NCBI GenBank assembly: GCA_014281115.1
Contig: JACONQ010000003.1
Span: 248,001 to 312,000 of the forward strand
Length of the DNA stretch: 64,000 nucleotides
Reading direction: 5' to 3'
Source: Laburnicola sp. R22_1
Taxonomy: Eukaryota > Ascomycota > Dothideomycetes > Pleosporales > Didymosphaeriaceae
In this document: positions 36,084 through 47,690 of the stretch, in pieces
Numbering within the stretch: position 1 is the first letter of the stretch
Layout of the letters: each line of letters begins with the position of its first letter
Program-made: the position numbers and the translations under genes
Notes under the pieces: model-generated
Database searches by the model: none
What the model was told of the DNA's origin: nothing
Seen by the model: only the letters and a program-made list of their open reading frames with translations

Positions 36084-36567
36084 CTGAAGACTTGAGGCGG
36101 ACTTTTCTGCGTTGTCTTTCGGAAAACTCGGGACATTGTGGGGTCGTTGAGATGATATCTTCCTATGAGGTTCTCAGAGGAGCTTACTGCAAACTACCAG
36201 TAGGTTTGAGCTACATTGGAGAGATTTATGGGTGGTTAAATATTCAGGGAGACTTGTGGTAACACCTCGCGCGTTGTTGGTTGACAAGAGAGAAATTGTA
36301 AATGCACTACTGATTAAAGGAATGAAGAATAACGTCATATTAAAAACACTCTGCATATTCTAGAGATGCACAGACGCGCTGTGTAGGTAAGATACGATTA
36401 GCACATTGTGTGATTACACTGTAGGAGCAACCTGGAATATTTCCACAGCTAATCGCAGTCGTGGGATGCTCAAAAACTCATTAAATTCGTTAAATTCTCA
36501 TACCATGTCTAGTATAAAGAGATTCAGCAACGTTGGTACCCTGCCTCACTGCCCTGACAACACGCCT
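36084..36567. other. Intergenic, nothing supported
   Basis: It lies between the upstream side of the frameshifted gene and the 3' end of the next minus-strand gene. No feature recognised. Confidence 0.4.
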
Positions 36568-38207
36568 CTACGGAAGAGGATTCTGCGTCCTCACCACAAA
36601 CGCGCCCCGATCCATCGTATTAATCAAGATGAACCCACTAGGATAATTGGCGTAGTTACTCCACGAGCCACTGAACTTCAGACTGCCGCCTCCCTCCATG
36701 TTGTCATCTTCAGGATAAGTATCAAACCAGCCGACCTCTCTTACGCCGCGACCGCTGGGGTCAGACGGGATGGATGAGATGTCCAAGATGCTGAGGCCAG
36801 AGGTATACATGCTCTGGTACGAGTACTTGCCGACGATGTACTGGTTGTGGTCAATGGTGGTGCGTGGGCCCTGGTAGTACCCTGTTTGCTTTGGCTTTTC
36901 GAGGTTGCGGATGTCCCAGATAAAGGTTACGGGGCGGCCGTCTCGGGCGGGGCCACGGCCCTCGACCTCGTCGTATTCGTCGTCTGAGATGAGGAATTCT
37001 TGGTTATTGGGGTCCAAGACCCAGCCTTGGTGCGTGTATGTGGCGCCTTCGTATGAGGTGATGGAGATGGTCTCGGGGAATTTCTTGTCCGTCACGTCAT
37101 CTGTGCATGTTAGGATGCGGCATGCATGCAAGAGGAAACAGTTAAGCTTACAAATGGTAATCGAATCCTCATTATACCCGTAGCAGATCTCACGACCAAG
37201 ATACTTAGTGTGCGGTCCCTTGTAGATGAGGCACTGCGCATCGTGGACATAGCCGTCATCTCTGGCACTGAGCGGAAAGTTAGTCTTTGCTTTGTGGAAT
37301 TTGGATAACGCCTTACCATCCTGGGTTCTTGGGTTTGGATGGATCCGTCAAGTCCAAGAATATCATACCACTCCTACAGCTGCTGTTGCGAGGCTGCGCA
37401 CCAACCACGTATGCAAAGTTGCTTTCGGAGTTGGCGAGAACGTTGTGCACACGCCCAAGCGGAAGATCGTTCCAGTACCCAGTCAGGTCGGTATCAGGAC
37501 TGAAAGTCACCGGTCCCTTCTTGTAGTCGATGTCGAGAAGCTAACCCCAATTTTAGCTTTATTCGTACTACGGTGATTGTGAGCTTACCTTCTTCAGATC
37601 GAAGATCTGGATTCCATGGCCTGGCTCTTCGCTACCAACGATAATGTAGTGCTTGAAAGTGCGAATTTCACGCCACTGGCTAGGTGCGACGCCCGTAGTC
37701 TGGGGAAGTCGACCGAGGTATCTTAGCTTTCCGGCAGTAGTGATCTCTGCGAAAGCGGCGCCATCGCCCTGAGCAATAACGGCGAACTCGCGGCCATCAT
37801 CACTGACCCATCCCCATGAACTCGATCCTTTACCAACAGTCGAACCAAGGTCAGTGTGGGAAAGAAAATGATGCAAGTTGATCTGATTTATCATAAGCAC
37901 GCAGTCGGCATTATATCTCTAGCAGACTCACATTGTTGCAGCGGAACTGGGTCGTGTTATCACCCCGGAACGGGACAGCTAGCCCATCTTTACACTGGGC
38001 AAAAGGCAGTTCCGGAAACTGAGGACCAGCAAGTGAGTTCAAGACTCCCATGCTCTCTTGCATGTCCCATTGGCTATTTTTATCCGCCATGATCCTCTCA
38101 TGCATAACACCAGAGTCGTATAGCTCGGCAGCCCGTTCTGGGTCCTTGGGAATCTCTTTTCCGAAAGAGGCCGCCGCTAGGGCAGCAATTGCTGCAGCGT
38201 ACTTCAT
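36568..38207 (-). CDS. Secreted choice-of-anchor B/LVIVD-repeat-type protein
   Basis: Five exons: 38207-37932, 37882-37589, 37540-37317, 37267-37152 and 37100-36568, with introns of 48-51 nt, about 480 aa and all phases consistent. A signal peptide (MKYAAAIAALAAASFGKE) opens the protein. Repeated beta-propeller-like units include IQIFDLKK, MIFLDLTDPSKP, YDVTDKKFPE, FIWDIRNLEKP and LSILDISSIPSDPSG. DDGYVHDAQCLIYKGPHTKY is characteristic of the choice-of-anchor B group. The chain ends near GAFVVRTQNPLP without an anchor. Such proteins are extracellular; their role in fungi is not established. Confidence 0.85.
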
Positions 38208-39702
38208 GGTGACCGGGGTGTAGGGAGGTTTCTGCTTCGATAAAACAGCTCAAATGCGCGCAGTGCTTGTCTTATAAACCCATACCATCCACTGTGGCGA
38301 TATCGTACTCGAGAATTGCGACTTATCCGTGGAAGTTCATGATTACTCGCTCTAGACTTACCGTTTGACTGGGCTGTACATTGTCCAGCACTCTAGTAGG
38401 CTTCATATGGAAGGTATACGACGCGGGGTATCCCAAGATGGAGAGAAAGCTTCCTCACCGGGCCTATCAGTCGCACAGTAATCACTTGGCATATTGCGAT
38501 ATCACTTGGCGTAAGGCGGGAATGATGGCACCGCATACTCTGCATTCACAAACTCAACGGCTATCGCGAATTCTGTGCTGCAAGTGATTCCAAGAGTGAT
38601 AACTAACGGGGATACTCCCAACAACACTACAACTGCTTGAATTCTTAGTATGGGTAACAAAAACGAAGACGTGCGAAAAAGTTCGATTAGCCAACTAGGA
38701 AGGTGGATAGTCTAGCGATGGGCAGTGCAGTTTCGATATTGCAGGATAAATAAGGCCTTGGCGACCGTCGCATGAGGACAGACTTTGTCGGCTCAAAGGA
38801 CTACAAAACGATGTTAGATAGGGCTCCACTTCGGGCGAGGCTCCATGCACGTGGCTTAGGTCATGTCATGTCTGCTCAGAAAAAGATCACTTTAATATCC
38901 CTAGAGTTATATTATCTAATAGGAAGAGTCTTGTGCAGGTGCTATCCTCTGCATAAGACTTAATTTTACCTATAATAACTAGCAGAAGCATCTTTAATTA
39001 TTACTTCGCTTTAAAAAGAACCAGCACCCAAACCCAGCCTACACATTCGTAAATTCAGTCAAAGTTAGCAATGAGCATTAATCCCGAAATCCGACATCTA
39101 CTCCATTCTTCAGCCTCTCTTTCTCTAACCCTTTTCTTCTCTTTCATTTCCTTATTCACTGTTCTTTACCTCTGTCAGCTCAACTATAGACGAAAACAGG
39201 ACCTACCAAAGCATGCATGGCGCATCCGCTACCCACCATTTCCATCCCTAAGCCACTTATCTCCAAACACTCATCTAGCCGACACAAGAAGCTCCTTCTC
39301 ACCGATGTCAATGTTCTAAAAAGCATGGCAGGAAGTATAACACAGATGAGATTATGATGCAGCACATGGGCACAGGAAGGGTTTGGAAAAGAGAAAACGA
39401 AACAGGTGTCCAGGCAGGAAGTGGTGTTCGAATGGAAGGATTGTGTTTATGCGGCATTCCCACATGGACATAACATCGGGGGCCGGATGCACAGAGCTGA
39501 ATAGTAGAGTTGAGAAAGCCGATCTGTATAAGCCAATCGCTAAATTCGAGATCAAACAATGCGATATGCCTGCCTGGTATGTCCCTTGCGCCGTTCCATG
39601 CAGATATGTTTGTACAATATATACAGCTGCGAAGCTTTCCTTCCGTCTCCACCTCCTGACCCTATCCGAGTATTGCATGCAAATGTCAATCTATGGCGTT
39701 TG
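38208..39702. other. Intergenic with one small membrane-type ORF of doubtful status
   Basis: One ORF, 39071-39319 (+, 82 codons), starts MSINPEIRHLLHSS and has one hydrophobic segment (LTLFFSFISLFTVLYLCQL). It lacks recognised relatives, so it is not called as a gene. Nothing else is supported. Confidence 0.4.
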
Positions 39703-40130
39703 CTACTGCTTGCGTGCGGCTACGGCCTGCTGGACGCTCTGGGTGGTGCCCGGCGGGGGGGCTATCGGTCGCTTCAAGGGCTCGTCGGGCACGATGACAT
39801 CTTCGAACTCGTCCTGGGAGATGACGTTGATGGTGTACGAGTCTACGGGTTGTGAGAAGCACGTCGAAGCGGTGGACCAAAGCGCATACATATGCCAATG
39901 ACCAGCGAGAAGATGGCGATGCCGGTAATGGTGTTTTTGATCAGGTACGGGGCTCGGGCGCGCAGCAGCGCCGGCTGCGCCCGCATCTTCTCATCGTAGT
40001 AGGTGGACTGGAACGGCCGGCTGCGATGGTTAGTGGGGTCCTGGTCCCCGGGCGAAAGCACTCACTACGGCATGGCGACTTGGGGCAGTGCGATCAGCAG
40101 CTTTTCCTGTGCGGCGGGGACAGTGGACAT
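39703..40130 (-). CDS. COA3: Cytochrome c oxidase assembly factor 3 (COA3)
   Basis: Three exons, 40130-40066, 40020-39890 and 39842-39703 (introns 45 and 47 nt), give about 111 aa. The donor of intron 1 is taken as GTGAGT; a GTAGTG three bases upstream would remove one residue. The core RARAPYLIKNTITGIAIF plus the following SLVIGIY is the single membrane segment preceded by a basic stretch that marks COA3, then YTINVISQDEFEDVIVPD. In yeast Coa3 acts in the mitochondrial inner membrane with Cox14 in translational feedback on Cox1. The gene is divergent from the Pta1-like gene 330 bases away. Confidence 0.9.
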
Positions 40131-40460
40131 GGGGTCCGACGGCTGGCAGTGATGGGATGAGGCTCGGCGCACGGACGGGCTTGGCGGTCGCTCCTTCCTT
40201 CTCCCAGCGCGCGCGGGCTGCGGCTTCCCACGCACGCCCACCCCCCCGTCGGCGTAGAATGCAGCTTCCCTTCTCTGCTCGCGCTCCTTCCTCCTCGTCT
40301 GACTGCAGCAGCGGACGGGCATGACACTGCGGCCGGCCGACGACTTCACCCGCGGGCCTGGACGCGCGTACTAATTGCTGGCAATTTGCTGCTGCTGCTC
40401 AAAGAAAGTGCACTACACTACGCACTCACCGCACCACCGCACCACCGCACCCCCGCACCC
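40131..40460. promoter_or_regulatory. Shared upstream region of COA3 and the Pta1-like gene
   Basis: A 330-base GC-rich gap lies between divergent starts. It ends in CACCGCACCACCGCACC-type repeats just before the plus-strand ATG. It is inferred to contain both promoters; no individual site was identified. Confidence 0.5.
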
Positions 40461-43114
40461 ATGGCCGCGCAGACGCTGGACCAGCTCGAGAATGCGCGCG
40501 CCCTCGCGCTGGGCGACGGGCGCTACTATCCCACCATCATCCCCGGCGTGCTGCCCATCATCGGCCCCCATTCCCAGGCCACGCTCGAGATCCGCCGCTG
40601 GGGCGCCGACTTCCTGGCCGAGACGTTCGCCTCGCCCATATGGCCCGCAGACGCAAAGGCGACGGCGGCGCTGACGGTGCTGGAGACGCTCAAGGAGTAC
40701 CTGGAGGCCGTGCCCGACCGCGGCGTCATCAAGAGCGCCGTCCAGGCCGCAGCCTCCGTGTATCCCCTCGTATACAGACACACGTAAGTGTCCCCCCCTC
40801 GATGCTATGTAGACTCGAAGAACCATTCGTGAGCCGTGCCTCACCGGCGCCCTCCCCGCTTCGTTGCGCTTGAGAACGCTGTCTTATGTTTGAATGTGCC
40901 TCCAGTATCACGGACCCCAACGACAGCCACCACTGGCAGCTCATGAGCGCAATCAAGTCGAATATACTGAGCCGCATGGATTCCGCCACCCCCGGCGTGC
41001 GCATATGCTGCGTCAAGTTCGTGCAGCAGGTAGTCCTGGTGCAAACGCCTGCCGTGATAGATCCCAGGGTACCTATGGCCTTCTCCGACTGTCGCGCCCC
41101 CCTCACTCACGCATCACAGCGGCCCGACCATAGCGATGTCTCCCTAGCCCTCGTGCCCCGCGACCACCCGCTGATGCCATATGTGAACCTCGAAGCCGAA
41201 GGCCATGGTCTGCTCGACCGCTTGCTAGATATCATACATGGAGATCACAGGTCAGATAGCATGGCAGTGGCGGACGGCACATATCTGACAGACTACAGCG
41301 ATTCTCTATTGGTCACAGCTGTGCTCAACAGCTTGGGTGTGCTGCTGGCGCGACGGCCAATCGCCGCCAACAAGATACTGAACAGTGTGCTCAACTTCAA
41401 CCCTCTCAAGCTAGCAAACTCGCCCATGACGCCGCGCAACAAAGTGAGCATGAAGTCGATAGAGCGGACGATGCGAGCCCTGCTTATGAACATCCTCAAG
41501 AGGTATGCCGTGTTGTCTTGAAACGTTATGCACTCGCTAACCCTTATCTAGGTACCAGCAGGAGGGCAGGAACCAGTCCGAAAACCCCAACACGGCGCGT
41601 GTACAGCAGTTCTTGGAGCGCATGCATCGTATGCGACAGGAAGTGCTCGAGGAGGCTAACCGAAAACGGCCGGCTCCAGTTGAGCCCACTGACGGATTAG
41701 ATGCAGCGAAACGGCAGCGCGTAGCAGCCACCGTGCCTGCGCCTGCCCCAGTCGTGCCCCCTCTTCCACCCGGCCCTGTGAGCTATCGCCAGCTGTTCAC
41801 ACTGGATCCTACTGGCAATACAGCAGGGTTCGACGTGCAGATGTTCAAGGATCCCGCTCGGCTTTTGAGCATTCTCGTGCCTGTTTTGCAGTCAGTCGAT
41901 GAAACCAAGCTTCTGAATGCTAGTAATGTACGTGACCCCTCGCGCTGTGAAATGGCAGGTTGGACAGGAGCTGGCAATCGCGTGCTCACGTGATCTTTCT
42001 TCCCTCGTGAATCCTGGCGGTTCCTATTTGCGGCTCAGCCTCACCACCCCTCGATTGTTTGGACAAGACTGACTGACATGTTGTGTTCATTTAGATTGTC
42101 CGTTCCCGCTATCTCGCCCTTAGCCAAGCTCCGCCTTCCGCTCCCACCGTCGACGACGAAGACGAATACGAGCCAGACTTCGAGCCCGAGGACGCCGAAC
42201 AGATAGTAAACCGCCTCGATGGCCTTCCATCCACCGACTTTGCACCCGCTCCATCCGCCCCTCTAGCACCGTACAAGCTCCCCGAAGCTCCTCCACTCAC
42301 ACTCCCAGAAGTCCAAAAGTTCGGGGACATGACGGTGCGCCGCACATTCGGCATGTTAGGCGAAGTGGACGAGAAAGTCAAGGGCTCGAAAGGCGGCTTC
42401 AACAGGCTGGCTGCAAGCGACTACGGGAGAGATGCGTGGATCACCATCTTGGCGCGGCTAGCCACGCGCGCAAGCGCCGGTCTCGACGACCCGGACGACG
42501 GCATCAAAGACGAATACGCGGTGAAAGAAGTAAAAGGCAATCTATCCATCCGCGACACCATCCGCGACGGCTTATACGACTACATCATCCGCGACTGGAA
42601 AAAACGCATCGACGTAGCGATATCCTGGCTCAACGAAGAATGGTACAACGACCTCCTCCTCGCCGAGAACCCGCGTCCAAGCAAAACCTGCAACGGCAAC
42701 GGCAACCTCCCCCTCAGCAAAAGCAACGACAAAGCCAGCTACCCCCGCTGCGCGCTCCGCCTCATCGACGGTATCCTCCCCTACGTCCAACATTCGGACA
42801 AGGGCCTTATCCGCTTGTACTCGGAACTCCCCGCGCTAGACACGGATATCCTCCTCCGCGTTAAGAAGATGGCGGATGACCCGGAGCGCATCACGCTGGC
42901 GTGCCAGGTCCTGCAGTATTTGTATATTTACAGACCGCCGGTTAGGGAGGGGGTTGTTGGGGTTGCGGTGCGGTTGTGGAGGGAGAATGAGAGGGCGAGG
43001 GTTAAGGCGGGGGGGTTGTTGGGGGGGTGGAGGCCCGAGGTTTTGAGGGAGTTGGAGGGGGAGGGGAAGGATGGGGAGGGGGGTGAGGTTAAGGGCGAGG
43101 AGGTTGCTGTGTGA
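40461..43114 (+). CDS. PTA1: Pta1/symplekin-like mRNA 3'-end processing factor
   Basis: Five exons: 40461-40783, 40906-41068, 41120-41502, 41552-41927 and 42095-43114, introns 122, 51, 49 and 167 nt, about 754 aa. The N-terminal third is helical HEAT-like repeat (EIRRWGADFLAETFASPIWP, then RICCVKFVQQVVLVQTPAVI), typical of symplekin/Pta1. A Lys/Arg-containing linker (NRKRPAP, AAKRQRVAA) with Pro-rich runs follows, then an acidic stretch (DDEDEYEPDFEPEDAEQ) and a second helical domain (RLIDGILPYVQHSDKGLIRL). In yeast Pta1 is the scaffold of the cleavage and polyadenylation factor. The last 60 codons become rich in Gly, Glu and Arg with G/T-biased codons; the ORF is open to the TGA, but this tail may be poorly conserved. 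Confidence 0.87.
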
Positions 43115-43988
43115 GGGATTGGCGGGGTGGGTTTTGTGTTACGAGTATGTATTTGTGCATGTATGCGTTTGGGCTTCGGGGGGCTGTAGAGGCCGGACTG
43201 CGGATTAGGACTGCGGGCCGGGCGCGTAGATTTGCTCATCGTTCGTCGTCGTCGTGGGGTGTTCGACATGCCGTGGTATGGCGTGTGTGTGACCAGACTC
43301 CAGCCGAAGACGTCTATTATCCGCTATTAGTAAGGGGTCTTCGTCTAATACAGGATTAATGCACAGTAGCTTGGGTGGGTCACGAGTGCTGTGCCCCTTT
43401 GGGAAATTAGCAGCAGGAGAAATTTCAACGTATAGCTGCAGATGTCTAGGTCGGTTGTATGCACGCTTTGTGGTGTGATATCTGAAGTCTGAACTTACGT
43501 GCCACCTTGGCGCATTAGCTACAGGAACTTCACCAAGTCCAAGACTACCTATGCCTAGGTGGTCCTACCAAGTGTTTTAACCGCGTTTGCACGGACTCTT
43601 ACCGCCGTGATCGGGCTCAGATATCGTCGCAAATTTCGGTACAAGCTAGCGCGTAAAGCAATAGATGCGGATGCGGGTACCTACGTTCGAGCCTTTTAAA
43701 CGCTGCATGTGCTTCCGTAGAAAATTTCCAATTTCCAGTCTCTTGTCTTGTCTTCAGCGCCAAAGAAGAAAGAGCGTCCGCATCGCATGCCCCTCGTTCA
43801 TCATGCGTACATGTATTATTCCACTGTCTCTCTTCGCACTCGTCGCCACCGCAGCCACAGCCGTGAATGAATGAACGAACAACTACATCTCCCTCTCCAA
43901 CCCAGCATCAACCCAGCCCACATACATACCCAGATTCAACAAACACTCCCCCATCCACCTGCCCTGCCATACCATACGGATTCCTCAA
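43115..43988. other. Intergenic, nothing supported
   Basis: A short plus-strand ORF at 43803-43874 (MRTCIIPLSLFALVATAATA) looks like a signal peptide but stops after 23 codons with no obvious continuation. No gene is called. Confidence 0.4.
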
Positions 43989-44945
43989 TCAAAGAACCAG
44001 CATCAGCACCACCCCACCCCCCACCACCACACCTCCAACCCCAATCCTCCCCAACAACGCGGCACCACCACCACCTGTAGCCGTAGCCGCTACGGTAGCT
44101 TCACTACCCGTAGCTGTAGCTGCATCCGTCACCCTCTCCTCCTTCTCAGTCTCCGCGTCATCACCATCCTCATCCTCATCCACCACCCCTTCCCCACCCG
44201 TACAATCCGCAAGCGCAATAGTCGCATTAAGCCATATTTCTCCACCTGGTATATCCAGCTTTGTCTCCTCCCATGTGTTGGGACATTCATCTTTGATATC
44301 CGCTAGCGCAGAGCTGTGCGCCGCCCACCACGACGACGCGACGCTGGTATACGCGCGGAATTCGGAGAGCGCCGAGCTCGGGACTGCGGTGGACATCCTG
44401 CGTGCATAGGTAGGTAGTCAGTACAACGGACAGAGAGAGGTTGAGAAGTATGCAGGTGCAGTTGGTGGTTGGTCGGTTGTTGCTGTTCAGCAGCTCGCTA
44501 GCATGGATGGATGTAATGGAAAGGAAAGAAAAGAACTGGACATGAGATGAGATGGGTATACGTACTGAACACACACACAACACAACACATTCATTAGCGA
44601 AGCTCCTTTCCATAGAAGTTATACTCGACGTACCGCGCACCACCTACCCTTCGCAACAGACGGACAGGCAGGAAACGTCGTAAACGGCTTCGGAAGCTCC
44701 TCCTCACACTCCTCATAAATCTTATCCGAATGATTATAATACACCTCGAGAAGTTGCCCCGTAGGCATGGGCGGGCTAAGATAATCAGAGAAATTCTTCG
44801 TCGCGCACAGGAACGAGTCGATCGTCTCCACAGGCGGCGTGTACATCGCAATCCCCGTGGGCGTTGATGGCATCCTCGCTGCGAGGGGTTTATGCGTCGA
44901 TGTCGTTATACACGACGCTGTCAGTTGGATGGGAGTCGTTTCCAT
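43989..44945 (-). CDS. DUF7735-like, probably GPI-anchored surface protein
   Basis: Two conserved blocks: exon 44945 to about 44638 (TPTGIAMYTPPVETIDSFLC, LSPPMPTGQLLEVYYNHSDK, ending SVAKGRWCA) and exon about 44396-43989 (SALSEFRAYTSVASSWWAAH, DECPNTWEETK, then ALADC). The order and the Trp-Trp, Cys and Pro-Thr-Gly motifs match DUF7735-like fungal proteins. The second exon ends in an acidic stretch, an Ala/Thr/Gly-rich stretch and a hydrophobic tail (GVGGVVVGGGVVLMLVL), as expected for a GPI signal. The intron of about 240 nt is unresolved: a GTACGT donor at about 44637 does not give a phase match with the acceptor near 44399, so a small extra exon or an alternative site is needed. No signal peptide is visible at the N-terminus, so the true start may lie upstream. 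Confidence 0.65.
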
Positions 44946-45162
44946 TTATACTGCACTCAATCTTTTACACATTTTGAAACTTGACAGCGCAACCAAGATT
45001 CAAAGTATTATATAGTATAGAGACTACTCTTGCGTTTGTTGTATGTCCCGCTAGGAAAAAAATGTGTGTCGTTAGTTTAGTTTTGGAAAGAAAAGCCTTT
45101 GCGCTCTTTCGGTACACGGTAAAACGCTGTGAGGAAATGCTGTTGGGGTGGTGAAAAGCGCA

Positions 45163-45170
45163 GTCATGAT
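45163..45170. repeat. Left target duplication of the large hAT block
   Basis: gtcatgat here and gtcatgac at 56792-56799 agree in seven of eight bases and abut inverted ends that start cagtgatggggga. Confidence 0.78.
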
Positions 45171-45474
45171 CAGTGATGGGGGATGAGTAAGATGAGCGAT
45201 CGCTGAGCGAATGAGTGAGTAATGCTCATTTTACTTATAAGTAAAATTATAAAAATTAATAAAAAAATATATTTATAAACTAGAAAAAAGCTCTATCTTT
45301 TATATATGAGGACCTTAGTAAGAACTATTATAGTTAATCTTTTATTTAGTGTTAAAGTTAAAATATTAAGAATAAGTACTTCTAGATTATATATTAATTA
45401 TAATTTAAAAATACTTATTATTTTAGTATTATAATATTATAATTAGTAATAATAAAGTATATAATATATATAAA

Positions 45475-45659
45475 AAGTATATAGAAAGTATATAGAAAGT
45501 ATATAGAAAGTATATAGAAAGTATATAGAAAGTATATAGAAAGTATATAGAAAGTATATAGAAAGTATATAGAAAGTATATAGAAAGTATATAGAAAGTA
45601 TATAGAAAGTATATAGAAAGTATATAGAAAGTATATAGAAAGTATATAGAAAGTATATA
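45475..45659. repeat. 11-bp minisatellite, about 17 copies
   Basis: Perfect or near-perfect tandem copies of agtatatagaa. On the minus strand it produces spurious repeated-Tyr ORFs (YFLYTFYILSI) that should not be annotated as genes. Confidence 0.95.
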
Positions 45660-45704
45660 GTCTTAAATAGTATAAAAAAAGTAGAGCCGCCCTGCTTATA
45701 AATA

Positions 45705-47555
45705 ACGTGTTTACAAGCGAGCCGCGCGTACAAGTGAGCCGCGCGCCCCACCAACTTTCTACAACGCGTCTCATACAAACTACAATGGCTCAACTATTGT
45801 CTGCTTAATTGCGCTATAAAGAAGCAAATATCTACCTAGCTCTTTTAGCTATCAATTCCAGTCAAATACGAAGTATAAAACGCGCTGCCGCAACGTTTTG
45901 CGTCCCTGAAACAACACTTCGCGGCCGACGCGCAGGAATCGCTGCGCGACGCGACTCTGAGCCCAAATCAAAGAAGCTTACCAAGCTTGAAGAGGAGGTG
46001 ATTGTTGAGCATATACTTGACCTAGATTCGCGAGGCTTTGCGCCCACTCTAGGTGCTGTACGAGATATGGCGAATAAGCTGCTCACTGAGCGCAGCGCAG
46101 GCCATGTTGGCCAGCAGTGGCCTAGGAACTTTGTCAAGCGAACAGACAGCCTCACAACGCGATTTAATCGACCCTACAATCGACAGCGAGCCCTCTGCGA
46201 GGACCCGACAGTTATACAGGCCTGGTTTAAGCTAGTAGCACATATAAAGGCCACCTACGGTATCTGCGACGAGGATACCTTCAACTTCGACGAGACTGGC
46301 TTTCTAATAGGTAAAATATCCTCCCAGCTAGTCGTTACTAGCTCAGAGAGGCGTGGCCGGCCAAAAGCAATCCAGCCAGGCAATCGTGAGTGGGTGACAG
46401 CGATCCACGGAATCAACGCTACTGGGTGGGCAATCCCGCCCTTTATTATCTTCGCTGGCCAGTACCACCTCTCTGCCTGGTACAAGGGCGACGATATACC
46501 AGGTGACTAGGCTATTGGTCTTAGCGACAATGGCTAGACTACGAACAAGCTTAGTATTGCCTAGCTACAGCATTTTATTAAGCATACAGTAGAGCGTAGA
46601 GTGGGCGCGCGTCAGCTACTAATACTTAACAGCCATAAGAGTCACAACTCGCTCAAATTCCAGGAGATCTGCAAGGAGAATAAGATCTACACTCTCTGTA
46701 TGCCGCCACATTTGTCACACCTTCTGCAGCCGCTTAACGTTGGCTGTTTCTCGCCGTTGAAGCGGGCGTACGGGCGCCAGGTCGAGGGCCTGATACGCGA
46801 CCACATCAACCATATCACTAAGCTTGAGTTCCTACTAGCCTTCCGCGCCGCCTACGACCAGTCAATTATAAAGGAGAATATCTGCGCAAGCTTTCAAGGC
46901 GCTGGGCTAGTCCCACACAATCCAGAGGCGGTGATATTAAAGCTTAATATGAAGCTTCGTACGCCGTCGCCAGCAGCCCTACTAGAGGCCCTATAGGAGT
47001 CTGCAACACCAAGCAACGCGCGCGAGCTAGGCGCTCAGTCAACTCTAGTTTGTGAGCGGATCCAAAGGCATCAAGGATCCTCTCCTACATTAGTTATCTA
47101 GTCGCTTAATTGGCTTACAAGAGGGGCTAAGAGAATGGCGCATTTGATAGTGCTTATGCGCGATAAGATAGCTAGTCTATAAAGGGCAAATAAGGCAGCC
47201 ACAACGCGTAAATAGCGCAAAAAGAAGTAGATCTAGAAGCGAGGCACCCTATTAAAGGCAGAGGGAGAGGATATTATTGCTTAGAAGGCTATTGAGCAGC
47301 AACTAGAGGGAGAAACGCGGTATAGCCAGGCGCGGTCAGGTGCGAGCCGGCAGGCTTTAGCGCGCTGCACGCGCTGCAGGGAGCCTGGGCACAACTCACG
47401 TACGTGCAAGAAAGCTTCTATAGATACTGCTTGATTTAGGATAGCTATTATATTAATAGAATTTTGATGCGTTGTTGATATACAGCCTGCAAAAGGCTGA
47501 GAGACTTGGTGGGGCGCGCGGCTCACTTGTACGCGCGGCTCGCTTGTAAACACGT
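45705..47555 (+). mobile_element. Pogo-like DNA transposon nested in the hAT block, 1851 bp
   Basis: Terminal inverted repeats of 50 bp are identical at both ends (45705-45754 and 47506-47555), beginning acgtgtttacaagcgagccg, and TA dinucleotides flank the element (45703-45704 and 47556-47557), as for Tc1/mariner/pogo. One decayed transposase lies between. GC content is much higher than in the surrounding sequence, so this copy arrived later than most of the decay around it. Confidence 0.93.
45785..47440 (+). pseudogene. Pogo/Tigger-type DDE transposase relic
   Basis: An ATG at 45785 is followed by a TAA after seven codons; the same frame continues with a helix-turn-helix-like start (KRAAATFCVPETTLRGR), a CENP-B-type region (FVKRTDSLTTRF) and DTFNFDETGFLIGK with the first catalytic Asp. 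Further on the frame is broken by TAG at places where this family has Trp (GD*AIGLSDNG*). The second catalytic site reads LLILNSHKSHNS instead of the usual LLILDGHxSHNS, so Asp became Asn. CMPPHLSHLLQPLNVGCFSPLKRAYG follows, again with Asn for the usual Asp. The C-terminus has a CCHC knuckle (CTRCREPGHNSRTC). Not functional. Confidence 0.88.
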
Positions 47556-47559
47556 TAAA

Positions 47560-47690
47560 CTATGGTTTAGTTTTTTTTTTGCGACTAAGGGGTTTCTAAT
47601 AAAAATATTATAATAATAGCAGATATTCCTCCTACTATTATATACACAGAAAAGCATTTTAAGATGTTAATAAAAAGGGGTTAGATAAAT
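47560..47690 (+). repeat. TGGTTT...GCGACTAAGGGG dispersed repeat, copy 1
   Basis: Starts tggtttag, then a T run and gcgactaaggggtttctaat, and includes gcagatattcctcctactat. Related copies lie at about 55833-55930 (same orientation) and 56530-56645 (inverted). It begins next to the right end of the pogo-like element. Likely one terminal repeat of an older element. Confidence 0.75.

Noticed and set aside
35930..36150. Second candidate start (MSRVFRKTTQKSPPQVF) for the frameshifted DUF7730-like locus
   Set aside because: That frame meets a TAG after DLAAK, and the frame from 36083 reaches the conserved LLKLPP directly, so the latter was preferred.
43867..44409. Plus-strand ORF of 180 codons, Ser/Pro/Thr-rich
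   Set aside because: It is the antisense of the DUF7735-like exon, whose minus-strand frame has the conserved Trp-Trp and Cys motifs.
45418..45793. Minus-strand ORFs of 116-118 codons with repeated YFLYTFYILSI
   Set aside because: They are translations of the 11-bp minisatellite (33 bases per 11 residues) and have no protein features beyond the repeat.
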